Source: Erythroxylum novogranatense
Lineage: Eukaryota > Streptophyta > Magnoliopsida > Malpighiales > Erythroxylaceae
Assembly (NCBI GenBank): GCA_029891385.1
Contig: CM057225.1
Coordinates: forward strand, 9,428,560-9,492,559
Length of the DNA stretch: 64,000 bases
Direction of reading: 5' to 3'
A program made the position numbers and the translations under genes. The notes below the pieces were generated by a model, which had not been told where the DNA came from, did no database searches, and worked only from the letters and a program-made list of their open reading frames with translations. Below, in pieces: positions 37,395 to 48,467 of the stretch. The stretch's first letter is position 1, and every line of letters begins with the position of its first letter.

Positions 37395-37943
37395 TCATGA
37401 GCATAATTCCAAGATAAGTTAGCCAAGTGTGTTCTTGAGTTCTAGAAGCTACCGTGGGTCTACATAATTGTGGAATGTCCTCGGCTATGCATTTCAGTAA
37501 GCCATAGCTCTTGTTCTTTCATGCTTTTACTTTTAAAACATTTCATTATACCTTTTTTGATGGTTTCTCTACTTAGATTCATGGAAGCAGTTCTATCAGG
37601 GTGTGCTTAGCAACTGATTACAACTTATGAAACTCTGAACCAGCATTTGGACGACTGCAACTCCTACATAGGTTGGTTAATGTATACTATTTCATCAAAA
37701 ACCTTGTTTAATTAGAAAATATGGTTGATTAATTATGATGGTCTTATGATGCAATAACAAAGAAGATGACTAGTTCTACAAACAGCTTGTGATGTACTTC
37801 GAGAAAACCACCCAATCGTATACCACCGCCACCCTTCTCACCAACCTACTTTGTGGCAATGATAATGATTGCCGACCATTGGATCTGATCCGGTGTTCTT
37901 CTATTTCCACTGCTAGTACGGTTTGCTCCTAATAATATGTATT
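37395..37943 (+). pseudogene. SEO pseudogene, middle remnant (exons 3-5 with introns)
   Basis: Aligns with 43685-44340 of the intact SEO gene, including introns 3 and 4, so it arose by DNA duplication and not from mRNA. Preserved pieces are the end of exon 3 (aagttagccaagtgtgttct), exon 4 (LNQHLDDCNSYIG-like) and exon 5 (LCGNDNDCRPLDLIRCSS-like). Damage: 122 bp of exon 3 (43755-43876 in the intact gene) are deleted at 37476/37477, which shifts the frame; a CAG codon is TAG at 37608-37610; intron 4 and the exon 5 start carry small indels. Homology ends at about 37943, just before Copia C3. Confidence 0.9.
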
Positions 37944-37972
37944 CCTTTTGTTATATTTGCCTCAATTTTGTA

Positions 37973-38372
37973 TGTTAGCCTTCATTCCACATTGTTTGTG
38001 GAAATAGGCCTTAAGTCTTTGGTCTCTTATATATATGGTCCTTGTCTCACATTGGCTAGATGATTTGTCTTTAACTCCTATATAAAGAGTTTGGTGGTGG
38101 CTTCTAGAGTAGAAGTTACTGCTTGGTGAAGGCTAGTAATAAAAGTGTTTAGCCACCCTACTTGTAAAAGAGCATTTGAACTCCTCCTTCATAGTGAAGA
38201 TTTTTTTTGGCTTGCCACATGAGGTTTTTTTCCCTGTGTTGGGGTGGTTTTTCCTCATAAGTTCGTGTGTCCCTTTTACTTTGTACTTGCATTTAAAATT
38301 CTTGCTTTCGTTGGGTGTTATTTGGTGTTGCTTTCTATTTGCTTTCTTTATTTATATAATTCCTTTAGACTG
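37973..38372 (+). repeat. Probable 5' LTR of C3
   Basis: Begins TGTTAGCCTTCATTCC and is followed by a primer site-like TAATGTCAGAGTA at 38390-38402 (compare TGGTATCAGAGCA). TATATATATGG and CTATATAAAGAG inside it suggest promoter elements. The 3' edge (near CACATCA) is a guess because no partner LTR exists here. Confidence 0.6.
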
Positions 38373-38406
38373 TACACATCATAATAAATTAATGTCAGAG
38401 TAGTGA

Positions 38407-39395
38407 TAGCTTCAGCATCGACAAAGTTAGATATTCCATAACTCATGTATAGCACAAAGTTTTCTATGTGGCAAATCAAGATGAAAGCAATCCTTATTAA
38501 TCTTGATTTGGATGAGGCACTACTTAAGGTGGTAAAGATGTTTAGTTCATACCTAGAGAAGGATAGGAAGAATTTGAAGGCACACCCTCAAATTCAGCTA
38601 CATTTGTCGACAGAGATTCTTCAAGAAGTAAGTAAAGAGACACTTGCTACTAGTTTATGGTTGAAGCTTGAATCATTTCTTATGACAAAGAGTCTAACAA
38701 ATCACTTATACACTAAGTCCAGGTTGTACATGCATAAATTACCAGAAGGTGAGTCTGTTATACTACATCTTAAAGAATTCAGGGGGATTATCAATGATTT
38801 AGAAAATCTTGATATTAAAACTGATGATGAGGATTTGACTATGCTTTTTTTATATCATCTACCATCATCATATAATAATTTTCATGACATTATGCTTTAA
38901 GGAAAGGATACTATTACCTTGGATGAAGTTTGCTCTAGTTTGTTTGCTAGAGAAAGAATAGACACTTCAAAGTATGAGGAACATGGAGGAGGTTTATATA
39001 CAAGAGGCAGATTGATTGAAAGGAAAAATGAAAGAAGTTCACAAGTGAGGTCTAAGTCAAAACATCGGAATCTCTGCTGCAACTATTGTAAGAAAAAATG
39101 TCATATTAAGGATGATTGTCTCAAATTGAAGAAAACGAATCAGAAAGGAGACAATGGAGGCAAGAACAAGCAAAAATCGCCAGATGAGGCCAATGTTGCC
39201 AACCATGAAGATGACTTTGCTCTAGTGACTGATGCCACAAAGAAGGGTGCAGAAGTTTATATGATAACTCAGGTTGATAATAACCGAAGTCATGAATGGA
39301 CCATAGATTCAGCTTGCTCATTCCATTTGACTCCTCACAAGGATTGGTTCCATACATGTGAACCACGATCAAGGAGTAGTAATGATAGGAAATGA
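38407..39395 (+). pseudogene. C3 gag and protease start
   Basis: The gag core is open at 38445-38900 (FSMWQIKMKAILINLDLDEA, LMTKSLTNHLYTKSRLYMHK, LHLKEFRGIINDL), then broken by a stop at 38898-38900. The next piece (38919-39395) holds the zinc knuckle CNYCKKKCHIKDDC and the protease site WTIDSACSFHLTPHKDWF, in which the usual DSG is DSA. The frame is lost soon after. Confidence 0.85.
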
Positions 39396-41184
39396 CAACA
39401 CTTATAAGATTGCAAGCATAGGAAGTATAAAAGTTCAGATGCATGATGGGATAGTGAGAACATTATCAAATGTAAGGCATGCCCCTGATATGAAGAGAAA
39501 TTTGATCTCTCTAAGCACCTTAGAAGAAAATGGCAGTGAGTTCGTCGGAAGGAATGGTTTGTTGAAGATCATTAGAGGATCACTAGTAGTCATGAAGGGC
39601 TATCGGAAAGGGAAATTCTACATTTTGAAAGGCAAAACCATTGAAGGCCAGTCTGTAATTGTTGAATCATCTATGTTTGATGAAGAAGTAACAAAATTAT
39701 GGCACATGTGGTTAGGCCATGTGAGTGAGAGAGGCCTTTTTGAATTGAGCAAGCAAGGACTACTTGGAGACCAAAAGGTTAGTAAACTAGATTTTTGCGA
39801 ACATTGCTTATTTGGTAAACAAAAGAAAATTTATTTTATTACTCTAGTAAAACACAATACTAAAGAAATTCTTGATTACATCCATGTTGATGTTTGGGGG
39901 CCTTCTCGTGAGGCATCTCTTGGTGGTGCTCGTTATATGGCCTCTTTTATTGATGATTTTTTAAGGAAAGTTTAGGCATATTTCTTAAAGCATAAAAGTG
40001 AAGCCTTTACTGCTTTCAAGGAATGGAAGACCATGAATGAGAAAAAAACCGAGAAGCAAGTGAAACAGTTAAAAACAGATAATTGCTTGCAATTCTATTC
40101 AGGAGAGTTCAATCAGTGTTGTAAAGATCAGGAATTGCGCATCATTTGACCATTCCAGGTACCCCATAAAAAAATCATGTGGCTGAATGGATGAATAGAG
40201 CCTTATTAGAATAGTTAAGGTGCATGCTTTCGAACTCTAGACTGGGGAAAAAATTTTAGGCAGAGGTAGTCTCATCAGCTTGTTTTCTATTGAACAAATC
40301 TCCTCATTCATTTATCGATTTAAAGACACCTAAAGAAGTTTGGTCAGGTAAATTGGAAAATTATGGTGACGTTAAAGTATTTGGATGTCTAGCTTATGCA
40401 CATGTGAGTGAAGGGAAGTTAGAACCCAGATCAATCAAGTGTGTGTTGCTTAGATACACTTCAGGAGTTAAAGGGTATAGTTATAGAATCCACAAATTTC
40501 CAAAGTTTTCACATATAGAAATGTTGTGTTTGATGAGGCATCTATGCTACATCAAAAGGAAGAGTTGATTGTTCCCAATGTTGTTGACAATAACATTGAG
40601 AAGAATGAGATCGGAAGTAAGGTGAAGCTCCAAATACATTTTGAGAGCCATAATCAGGATGTTAAAGATACTTAAGTTGAGGTGGAGCGACAAGCCAATA
40701 TGAATAGTGTTCAACCATGTTGTTCTATTGCTATTGATCGTCGTTGTCATTTCAATCAAGGTGTTCCTCGACAAAGGTTAATTAAGGAAGTAGACTTTGT
40801 TGGAGGTGCAATTACCTGTCTAAATTCTAATAAATGAGTTGTGGCTATACAGGAAGAAATGGAATCACTTCAAAAGAACGACAATTGGATTCTAGCAAAA
40901 TTACCGAAAGGTAAAAGAGCAATCAAGTGTAAATGGGTGTTTAAGAAAAAGGACGGGAATTCTTGAAATTTTAGAACTGAGGTTCAAAGCTAAACTTGTT
41001 GCTAAATGATTTAGTTAGGTATCAGGAGTTGACTTCAATGACATTTATTCACCCGCTATGAAACATAGTTCCATTCTATTGTTTTTTGGTCTTGTTTCAT
41101 TTAATGACCTTGAATTGGAGCAATTAGATGTTAAAAAAACATTCCTATATGGTGATTTAGAAAAAGAAATTTACTTCCATAATG
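39358..41184 (+). pseudogene. C3 integrase and partial reverse transcriptase
   Basis: 39358-39975 carries the GAG-pre-integrase zinc site (LWHMWLGHVSERGLFEL, FCEHCLFGKQKK) and the integrase start DYIHVDVWGPSREASLGGAR, ending at a stop at 39973-39975. The rest of integrase (39976-40570) is in pieces, including VFGCLAYAHV. RT begins near 40855 (EEMESLQKNDNWILAKLPKG, KWVFKKKDG) and stops after LEQLDVKKTFLYGDLEKEIY, the first catalytic aspartate. RNase H is missing. Confidence 0.85.
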
Positions 41185-42889
41185 AGAAATTACTCTCATT
41201 GAATTTTTCAATCTCAAATTTTACTGTCATTGCTTTTATCACGAATATAATTTGGCTCCCACTATTTCATGCGAATAGTACTCGTATGTATAAATAGTAC
41301 CCGTATGTATGAATAGTTCCATATATGTGAATAGTACTATATGCGTAAATAGTATTGTATTCTTGAATTATAGTAACTGCACAGTTTAATACAAAAATAA
41401 ATGCTTGAATAGTTGTTACCTTTTGTGGTGACAACTTGATGTTGCACTGTTTCTTTTCTTTGATAGTGTTGTGCTGCGTTTTTTGCTCCTTCTTTGATTG
41501 TGCGTCATCGCTTTGCTTCACTACGCTGCATCGTTTTGCTTGGTTAATTATCTACCTACTGTGCTGCTACTATTGTCTTCTGCTGGGTGTTTCTTCTCTG
41601 TCAAATGCTCTCCACGGTTTTGCTAATTTTCTCCAATACAGCTCTACATCTCCCAACCTCCAAGAATAACGTATACGCAACATAATCAGCACAATATCCA
41701 TTCAATATGCTTTAAAAATACCCCAATTTAATATGTAAATTATTAACCTATCGTTTATCTAATTATAATTATAATTTATAATCATTGTCAACATATTAGA
41801 AATTTCTTGAGTCATATATAAAGAGTAGTTTAAAAAGAAAAATCATATTGAATTACTTATTTATGAAGTTTAAGAAATTTCAAGAACAAATATGAGATTA
41901 CTTATTTATGAACCAAATCATATTGAATTACTTAATTATGATTGCTAAATCTGCAATCATAACGGTACATGCATTATATGAATAAAGAAAGACTAGCTGT
42001 GTGAAAAGAAAAAAATGAATTAGATAAAATAAGAAAATAAATAATAACTAGCAATTGTATATATGATTGATGACATGTGTGTATTATATGAATAAAAAAG
42101 ACTGACTTTTGGTTTTCAATAACTAATTATTTTAAAAGAATAACTTTTGTTAAAAATGAGTTATTTAATGAGTTTGGTGAATTTTTTTCAAATTTGAGTT
42201 ATTAAAATCAGATTTTGTTTTGTTAAAATTAGATTTAAAATGTTTTGATTGTTATAAAATAAATGTGGCATTTAGACGTCAACCTTATGAGATATCCAAC
42301 TTTTATTAGTTAAGAAATAAGACATAAAAATACAGTAAATTCTTCAATATATTCTTAAACATTCTAAATACAGTAATGATCGTTTAAACACACGTGGGGC
42401 TAAAAATATAATATTTTAAAAGGATAAAATTAAGATGATTTTAGTAAGTTAAAAATTAAAATAATAAAATTTCAAAATTATGATTAAATTTTTATTATAA
42501 ATATTTATCTAAAAGAAATGGTCTTAAAATTAAATATGATATTGAATGTATATTAAATATCATTTTAAAAATAAGTATTTTTATATGAAAAATACTCCAA
42601 TTATTATTTTATTTTTGCCTATATCACTAATAGTTAGAATTCTTTTTTGTTGTTATTTACAAGGTGTTTTAGAAGGGTCCTAATTATGAGAAAATACCTT
42701 TAAGTCATCTACTTCTAGATTAATTCCTACTCAAACTAGGTAGATCTTTTTATGAAAAGTAAAACTCTGATTTCAAGTATTAAATAACAATATATATAAA
42801 GATGATTCAAATATATGACCTCACTTAAATAAATAAAAAAACCCTTATTAATTGAACTCAGAGGTATTTAGTTGAGAGGGAAGGAGACG
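41185..42889. other. AT-rich intergenic DNA upstream of SEO
   Basis: No gene seen. 41270-41370 is a small tandem array around AATAGTAC/GTATGTAT with a period of about 20 bp. The remainder is very AT-rich. Open frames at 41058 and 41436 have no recognisable motifs. Confidence 0.6.
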
Positions 42890-42942
42890 ACCTGGCAAAC
42901 CTTAACAACCTAAACTTTGTCCATATTCACCTTTGGGATTCC

Positions 42943-42951
42943 GATAAATAG
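42943..42951 (+). promoter_or_regulatory. Probable TATA box of the SEO gene
   Basis: GATAAATAG lies 114 bp before the start codon. In the dead paralogue the same aligned site is TATAAATAG (11006-11014), a textbook TATA box in an otherwise diverged region. The intact gene has T to G at the first base. Assignment is by alignment and spacing only. Confidence 0.5.
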
Positions 42952-43064
42952 CCTAACGTAGTAAGGAACGAAGACACAACGAGCTTAAGTGAACTCACTC
43001 AGGATTTTCTCTCTTGTCCCAAATCTTCTTCTGTTTTTTCTTCCTACCTTGGTTTTCTGCAACC

Positions 43065-46060
43065 ATGGCCGCCCCTAACAGCCTCGTGTCTCCTCAGATT
43101 GCCCTGATGGACAAAATTAAGGCAACCCATCTCTCTGGTATCCCAAGAGAACTTGATGTTACGCCGCTTCTGCTCATCGTTGAGAACATCTTTTATCCCA
43201 CAGTGCAAGTTCGTACTTTTCTTTAACTTCATGAGCTGATATTATTCACTATATAGACAAGTGCACGATCATTTTCTTTTTGAAACTACAGGTGGACGTT
43301 ACACACACTGCTGTACAGTCTGAACTGTCCTTCCTCATCGAACGGGTTTCATGCGAGGTCAGTTTGATTCGGTGTTAGCTACAGATCAAATGCTCCAAAA
43401 GATTTCCTAAAAGAGTATATTTCAATGAATGGATTTTTCAGATCTCTTACAAGGCCTTAAGCAGGGTTGATTCTGAGACCACAGCACTCACAATATTCAA
43501 CATGATTGGAACCTATGACTGGGACGTGAAGCTTGTGTTGAGCTTGGCAGCTTTTGCTTTGAACTACGGAAGTTTTCTGCTCGTAAACAGGACTCATTCA
43601 ACTAACGAACTTGCAGAATCAATTGCAAAACTCAGAGGTTTGCCTAATTTGTCCGGTAATGAGACCCTAAATAAGCTGATCAACTCCATGGTAAAGTTAG
43701 CTAAGTGTGTTCTTGAGTTCCAGAGGCTACCACGGGTCTACATAAGTGCGGAATTTCAAGCATTTGCTAATGCTTTGGAGCAGATCAAATTTGCTGCCTA
43801 CATGACTGTGAAGAGCATCGTGACTTGCTCTATTTATATTAGTAGCATTATGAGTTTTGTAGCTACTCAGAGTACCGTCCTCGGCCATGGATTTCAGTAA
43901 GCATAGCTCTAGGTCTTTCGCGCTTCTACTTTCGAAACAGTTCATTATAACTGTTTTCTTAAATGGTTTTCCTACTTAGATTCCTGGAAGCAGATCTATC
44001 AGGATGTACTCAGCAACTGATTACGACTTACGAATCTCTGAACCGGCATTTGGTTGAGTGCAACACCCATATAGGTTGGCTATTGCATATATAATTTCAT
44101 CAAAAAACTTGTTTAAGAAAATATGGTCGATTTGTGATGGTCTTATGGATGCAGAAACAAGCAAGAATGACAAGTTCTACCAACAGCTTGTGATGTACTT
44201 CGGGCAAACCACCCAGTCGTACAGCACCATCACCCTTCTAACCAACCTACTTTGTGCCAATGATAATGATCGCCGACCACTGGATCTTATCCAGTGTTCT
44301 TCTTCTGTTTCCGTTGCCACTACGGTTTGTTCCTAATAACATGATGCACTTTATAGATCACAGATCTCTACTGCATAGCTGTTCATTCCTGTATACGCAT
44401 TTCATTTTCAGGTTTCAATCAATGAGCTTAATTTAGTAGGAAAGAACGTGCTCTTGTTCTTCTCAAGCGTGGAGATATCAAAAGTTGAGATCACAAACAT
44501 CATTAGTGTTTACGAAAAGCACAAGGCTGCTTGCGAAATTGTGTGGATCCCAATTGTAGAACAGTGGACTGAAGTTGCTGTTAGTAAGTTCAACAGCCTC
44601 CAAGCTTTGATGCCATGGTACACAATCTGCAAACCGGAGTTGTTGCATACGGTGGTGGTTAAGTTCGTGAAGAATAAGTGGCAGTTTGGAAGCAAACCTA
44701 TGCTTGTTGTGCTTGATCATAAGGGAAAATTGAGTTGTTCTGATGCATTCCATATGGTCCAGATTTGGGGAGTCGATGCCTTCCCTTTCACTAATTCTAG
44801 ACAGAAAGAACTTTGGATGCAACAGACATGGAAGCTTGACATCCTCATCCAAAGCGTTCAGACCAACCAATCAATCATATGGAATTGGGTAAGTTGAGTT
44901 TGAAATCTTTCATGTTTCTTTTTTTCTTTTTCAGACATTTGCCTGAAGTTTCAATCTGCCACTCTTTTGCCGGTTAGATTGCGAACAAGAAGTTAATTTT
45001 CCTATGTGGAGGCAACAACATGAACGAGGTGATGGAAATTATACAATCAGCAGTTAGTAAAAATCCTGAACTTGCGATCGTCTGTGTTAGTAGCAGCTTC
45101 ACAGAGCAACAATTCAGCAGTTTCATGTACCAAATAACTGAAAAGCAAGATGGCTACTGCTTAATTGACGAGGGACAATGGCAATTATTTAAGCTGAGGC
45201 TGGAGAGTATGCTCTTCTCCAAAATTCAAGTTGGTGTTACTGCTGAAACAGACCCAATTTTGTTTGGAATCCAAAAGCTTCTGAGCTATAGCGAAACCAC
45301 AGAATGGGCTATGCTTTCCCAAGGATCAGAAATTAAGGTCTGTGGACTTGGATCTCTAGTAAAGCAAACGTTTCTCCAGTTTTCTCAATGGCAGGCACAA
45401 GCAACCCATGACTTTGCAGCGGCTTTCGTAGGTTACTATCAGGAGCATAGAAAGTTCCAACTTCCTCCATGTCGCATGGAATTCCCACCTTGCGGCCCTT
45501 ACATCCCATCTCAGCTTCTGTGCCCTGAGTGTAATTGTATCATGAAGAGGAACATTACTTTCTCCTGTTATCACCCCACATATCATGTTACTTCTACCAC
45601 CAGTACTACCACAAACGTTGTTACTAGTGTCACATCTGTTGCTACCTCAAGTGCTACTGCTACAGCAACAAAAATTGGAGCTAGTAGCCTTACTAGTGCC
45701 GGAGTTTTTGATAAATCTAGAATTGCTGCTACAAACACTGGAGGCAAGGAAATTGGTAGTGCCACCTCCATTGGTGATACGTCTACTGGTACAGCCACAA
45801 CTATTGGAGCTAGCGGCCTTATTAGTGCCGGAGTTCTTGATAAATCTAGCATTGCTGCTACAAAACTGGGAGCCATGGAAATTGGTAGTGTCGCCTCCAT
45901 TGTTGATACCTGGCGTGCTGCAGCTACAAGTATTGGAACTAGTGGCCATGTTAGTGCTGGAGTTCTTGATACCTCTAGCAATGCCGCTTCAAACATAGCA
46001 ATTAGCGGTGATTCTAATGATGCTTTTGTTGAAAGTTCCACCATTGAAGAATATCCTTGA
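43065..46060 (+). CDS. SEO: Sieve element occlusion (SEO) protein
   Basis: SEO proteins build the P-protein filaments (forisomes in legumes) of sieve elements that help plug injured phloem. Start ATG at 43065 (CAACCATGG context). Inferred exons: 43065-43208, 43292-43357, 43442-43896, 43980-44074, 44155-44324, 44412-44888 and 44978-46060, joined by six GT..AG introns of 80-89 bp. The join stays open and gives 829 residues. Seven exons is usual for the family. An SEO N-terminal domain (about 20-310), a middle thioredoxin-like region (about 311-469) and the SEO C-terminal domain (about 470-672) are recognisable: IPRELDVTPLL, YDWDVKLVLSLAAFALNYG, VLLFFSSVEIS, KLIFLCGGNN, and the late cysteine cluster CPECNCIMKRNITFSC at 651-666. 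Family members usually end soon after that cluster. Here 158 more residues follow, rich in S, T, A, I and G, with a 43-residue tandem repeat (702-744, 745-787, partial to about 808). Copia C4 sits 39 bp after the stop. Splice sites are read by eye. Confidence 0.93.
45674..45994 (+). repeat. 129-bp coding repeat at the SEO 3' end
   Basis: Copies start at 45674, 45803 and 45932 (the last about half a unit). Each encodes IGAS-x-L-x-SAGV-x-DKS-x-IAAT followed by an EIGS-x-xSI-x-DT segment. The exact 43-codon period keeps the frame. Confidence 0.9.
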
Positions 46061-46099
46061 ATTATACTGATTCTCTTCTTCGTAACGTGAGTGTGTTTT

Positions 46100-46426
46100 T
46101 GTAGTTTTTCAATCAACCATGCACAAACAATCGACTAATAAACAGAAAACTTAGAGAGAGAAAGCTAGTGTGAGAAGAATTTAAAAAACAGGGGCAAACA
46201 GAGCATTGTAAGAACTCAGTGAAAGACTGAGATTTTTCATTCATTGATTCACATATCAACTTCAGTATTCAATTACACATTTATACCTATTTTCTAACTA
46301 TCATCTAACTAATTTTAACCAACTGTTCTTGAGCATCTTGAATTCTTGCATTCTTGAGTCTTTACGTAACTGTATTGTTTGAATGTCTACATGTTGTCCG
46401 ATAATTCCTGAGACACATATCCTACA
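46100..46426 (-). repeat. 3' LTR of C4
   Basis: 327 bp, TGTAGTTTTTC...ATATCCTACA on the plus strand. It pairs with 50587-50907 with a handful of small indels and substitutions. Confidence 0.93.
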
Positions 46427-46440
46427 TTCTCCTCCTTGGA
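46427..46440 (-). other. Polypurine tract of C4
   Basis: The minus strand reads ATCCAAGGAGGAGAA directly before the LTR start TGTAGG. Confidence 0.8.
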
Positions 46441-47556
46441 TCAGGAATTTAACTTCTGAACTCCTACCATTGTTCTTAACTGCTGAAATCGCGACTCATG
46501 GAATCCTTTGGTAAAAAGATCAGCCTTCTGATTCTCCGTGGAAATATATTCTAACTTCAGTTCTCCTTCCTGTTGTACATCCCTTAGATAATAATATCTA
46601 AGCTTGAAATGTTTTGTTTTACCATGGAATACTGAATTCAATGAAATGGAAATCGCCGCTTGATTATCTACATAAACTAAGGTAGCTGAAGTTGGATGGA
46701 TCTGCAAATCTCCAAGCAGTTTTCTCACCCAAACCACCTGCTTTGCGGCTGCAGTCGCTGCCACCAGTTCGGCTTCCGCTGTAGAGAGCGCTACCAGCTC
46801 CTGCTTCTTCGAACTCCAAGAAAAACAGGCTGAACCTAACGTTAGGCAGTATCCAGAAGTACTCTTCATGTCTTCGGTTGCTCCTCCCCAATCACTGTCC
46901 GCATAGCAACTAAGTTTACAATCACCTGTTCTCTCGTACACAAGACCAAAATCAACTGTCCCCTTTAAATACCTTAACACCCTCTTTATTGCGGTTACAT
47001 GTTGTCTTCCCGGATTGCTTAAGTACCTGGAGAGTAGACTTACTGAATATATTATATCAGGTCTTGTGGCTGATATATACATCAGGCAGCCTACCATGCT
47101 CCTATAATTCCTACAATCCACTTCATCTCCATCTTCTTTCTTCATAAATTTTTCCTTCGGACATACTGGAGTTGAGGTAGGTTTACACTGATCCAACTTG
47201 AATTTCTTCAACACTTCACTTACATATTTCTTCTGACTCAGCTTAATTCTTCCTTCACTCTGCTCAATTTCCATCCCTAGAAAATACTTCATTAACCCCA
47301 GATCTGTCATCTCAAAAGCCTCACCAAATTGTTGCTTCAAGTAACCTATCTGCTTCTCTGAACTTCCAGTGATTAATAGGTCATCTACATATATTGAAAT
47401 TACTACTTCGTCACCTTCCTCTACACGCACGCACAAGGTCGGTTCACTATGCTCCTCTTGAATTTTATCTCCACCAGAATGCGTCGATCCTAGCGTACCC
47501 AAAGCATCGAGGGCCTGTTTGAGCCCGTAAAGTGCCTTGTTAAATTTTATACACAC
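46441..47556 (-). pseudogene. C4 reverse transcriptase C-terminal half and RNase H
   Basis: A 371-codon open stretch. RT part: FNKALYGLKQA, the catalytic ISIYVDDLLITGSS, LGLMKYFLGMEIEQSEGRI and MVGCLMYISATRPDI. RNase H part: CYADSDWGGATEDMKSTSGY, ALSTAEAELVAATAAAKQ, VYVDNQAAISISLN, and the HFKLRYYYLRD segment where Copia usually has HIxxRYHFIRE. It ends just before the polypurine tract as expected. The start is not genuine: it is the end of the gag-pol polyprotein, cut off from upstream by frameshifts near 47500-47560. Confidence 0.9.
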
Positions 47557-48467
47557 TCCTCCTTTCCTTGATTTGAATCCTCCGGTTGTTGGACATAAAT
47601 TTCCTCCTGTAAAATACCATTGAGAAAGGCTGATTTAACGTCCATTTGGTGTACCCTCCATCCTTTCTCTGCCATGAAGCGCCAAGAACAATCTGATTGT
47701 TTCGATTCTAGCTCTTGGCGAAAGTTTCTCCAAGTCTATTCCTTCTACTTGCGTAACCTTTACAACCAGTCTCGCTTTCAACTTGTTAATCGAACCATCT
47801 GGATTCAATTTCCTCTTGAAACCCACTTTAATCCAATTGCTCTCTTGTTTGAAGGTTTATCTCAACGTCCATGTCGATTCTTGTTGATCATGGTTATTTC
47901 CTCTTTCATGGCTTCCCGCCATTTCGGATTTTGCAACGCCTCTGAACCTTGAAGGCTCTAGAAATGCTTCATTACTTCTTTCATAGATCTCACCAGCTTC
48001 TCGTCCCTCTCACGGAATGTGATCGTAATCTTCATCGAGTCTTGGAAGTTCTCCATCCGAGTTCCCAACATGTGGTTCATCTTGGGCCGTTGGATCTTCT
48101 TCATCATCTGTCAGCTGTAATTGGTCCGGATCATCATCAATCCCCAAATCACCTATTAATTGTTGGGTATCCGAGGGCTGAGAGTCTTCCTTCCTTGCTT
48201 CCTCAGTCTTCTTCTTCTCTTCGGACCAGCTCCAGAGATCATCCTCAAAGAAGATTACGCCTCTACTTACCTTTACTTTCTTCAATCCGAAAGTATAGTC
48301 AGAACCTTTGCTTACCTCCGAATATCCTACTGAAAATCGCCATTTACATTTTGCTATCCGGTTTGTTCCTCTTAACTTCATGCACGAGAACACTGCATGG
48401 TGATCCGAAAACTTTCAGATTTTTTAGCTTTGGCTTGTTTCCATGCCACATTTCATACGGCGTTTTG
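47557..48467 (-). pseudogene. C4 integrase C-terminus and RT N-terminal half, frameshifted
   Basis: 48530-48010 continues integrase in a shifted frame (MWHGNKPKLKNLKVFGSPC-like, then FEDDLWSWSEEKKK and an acidic linker). RT starts near 47930 (WREAMKEEITMINKN), continues with [25 protein letters not shown] and the first catalytic segment [11 protein letters not shown] near 47640. At least three frame changes and two stops interrupt the read. Confidence 0.8.

Larger units (their letters stand above)
37973..41184 (+). mobile_element. Copia element C3, 3'-truncated
   Basis: A Tnt1-like plus-strand element: LTR (37973-about 38372), primer site, gag, protease, integrase and the first third of RT. 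Homology stops at about 41184 and no second LTR is seen. It starts 30 bp after the SEO remnant, so it probably also landed in that dead paralogue. Stops and frameshifts occur throughout. Confidence 0.85.

Noticed and set aside
41436..41669. Cysteine/leucine-rich 77-codon ORF upstream of SEO
   Set aside because: No family resemblance, T-rich composition and no splice or promoter support.
45583..46116. Long antisense and alternate-frame ORFs over the SEO tail
   Set aside because: They are by-products of the repetitive GC-balanced coding repeat; the plus-strand frame continues the SEO protein.
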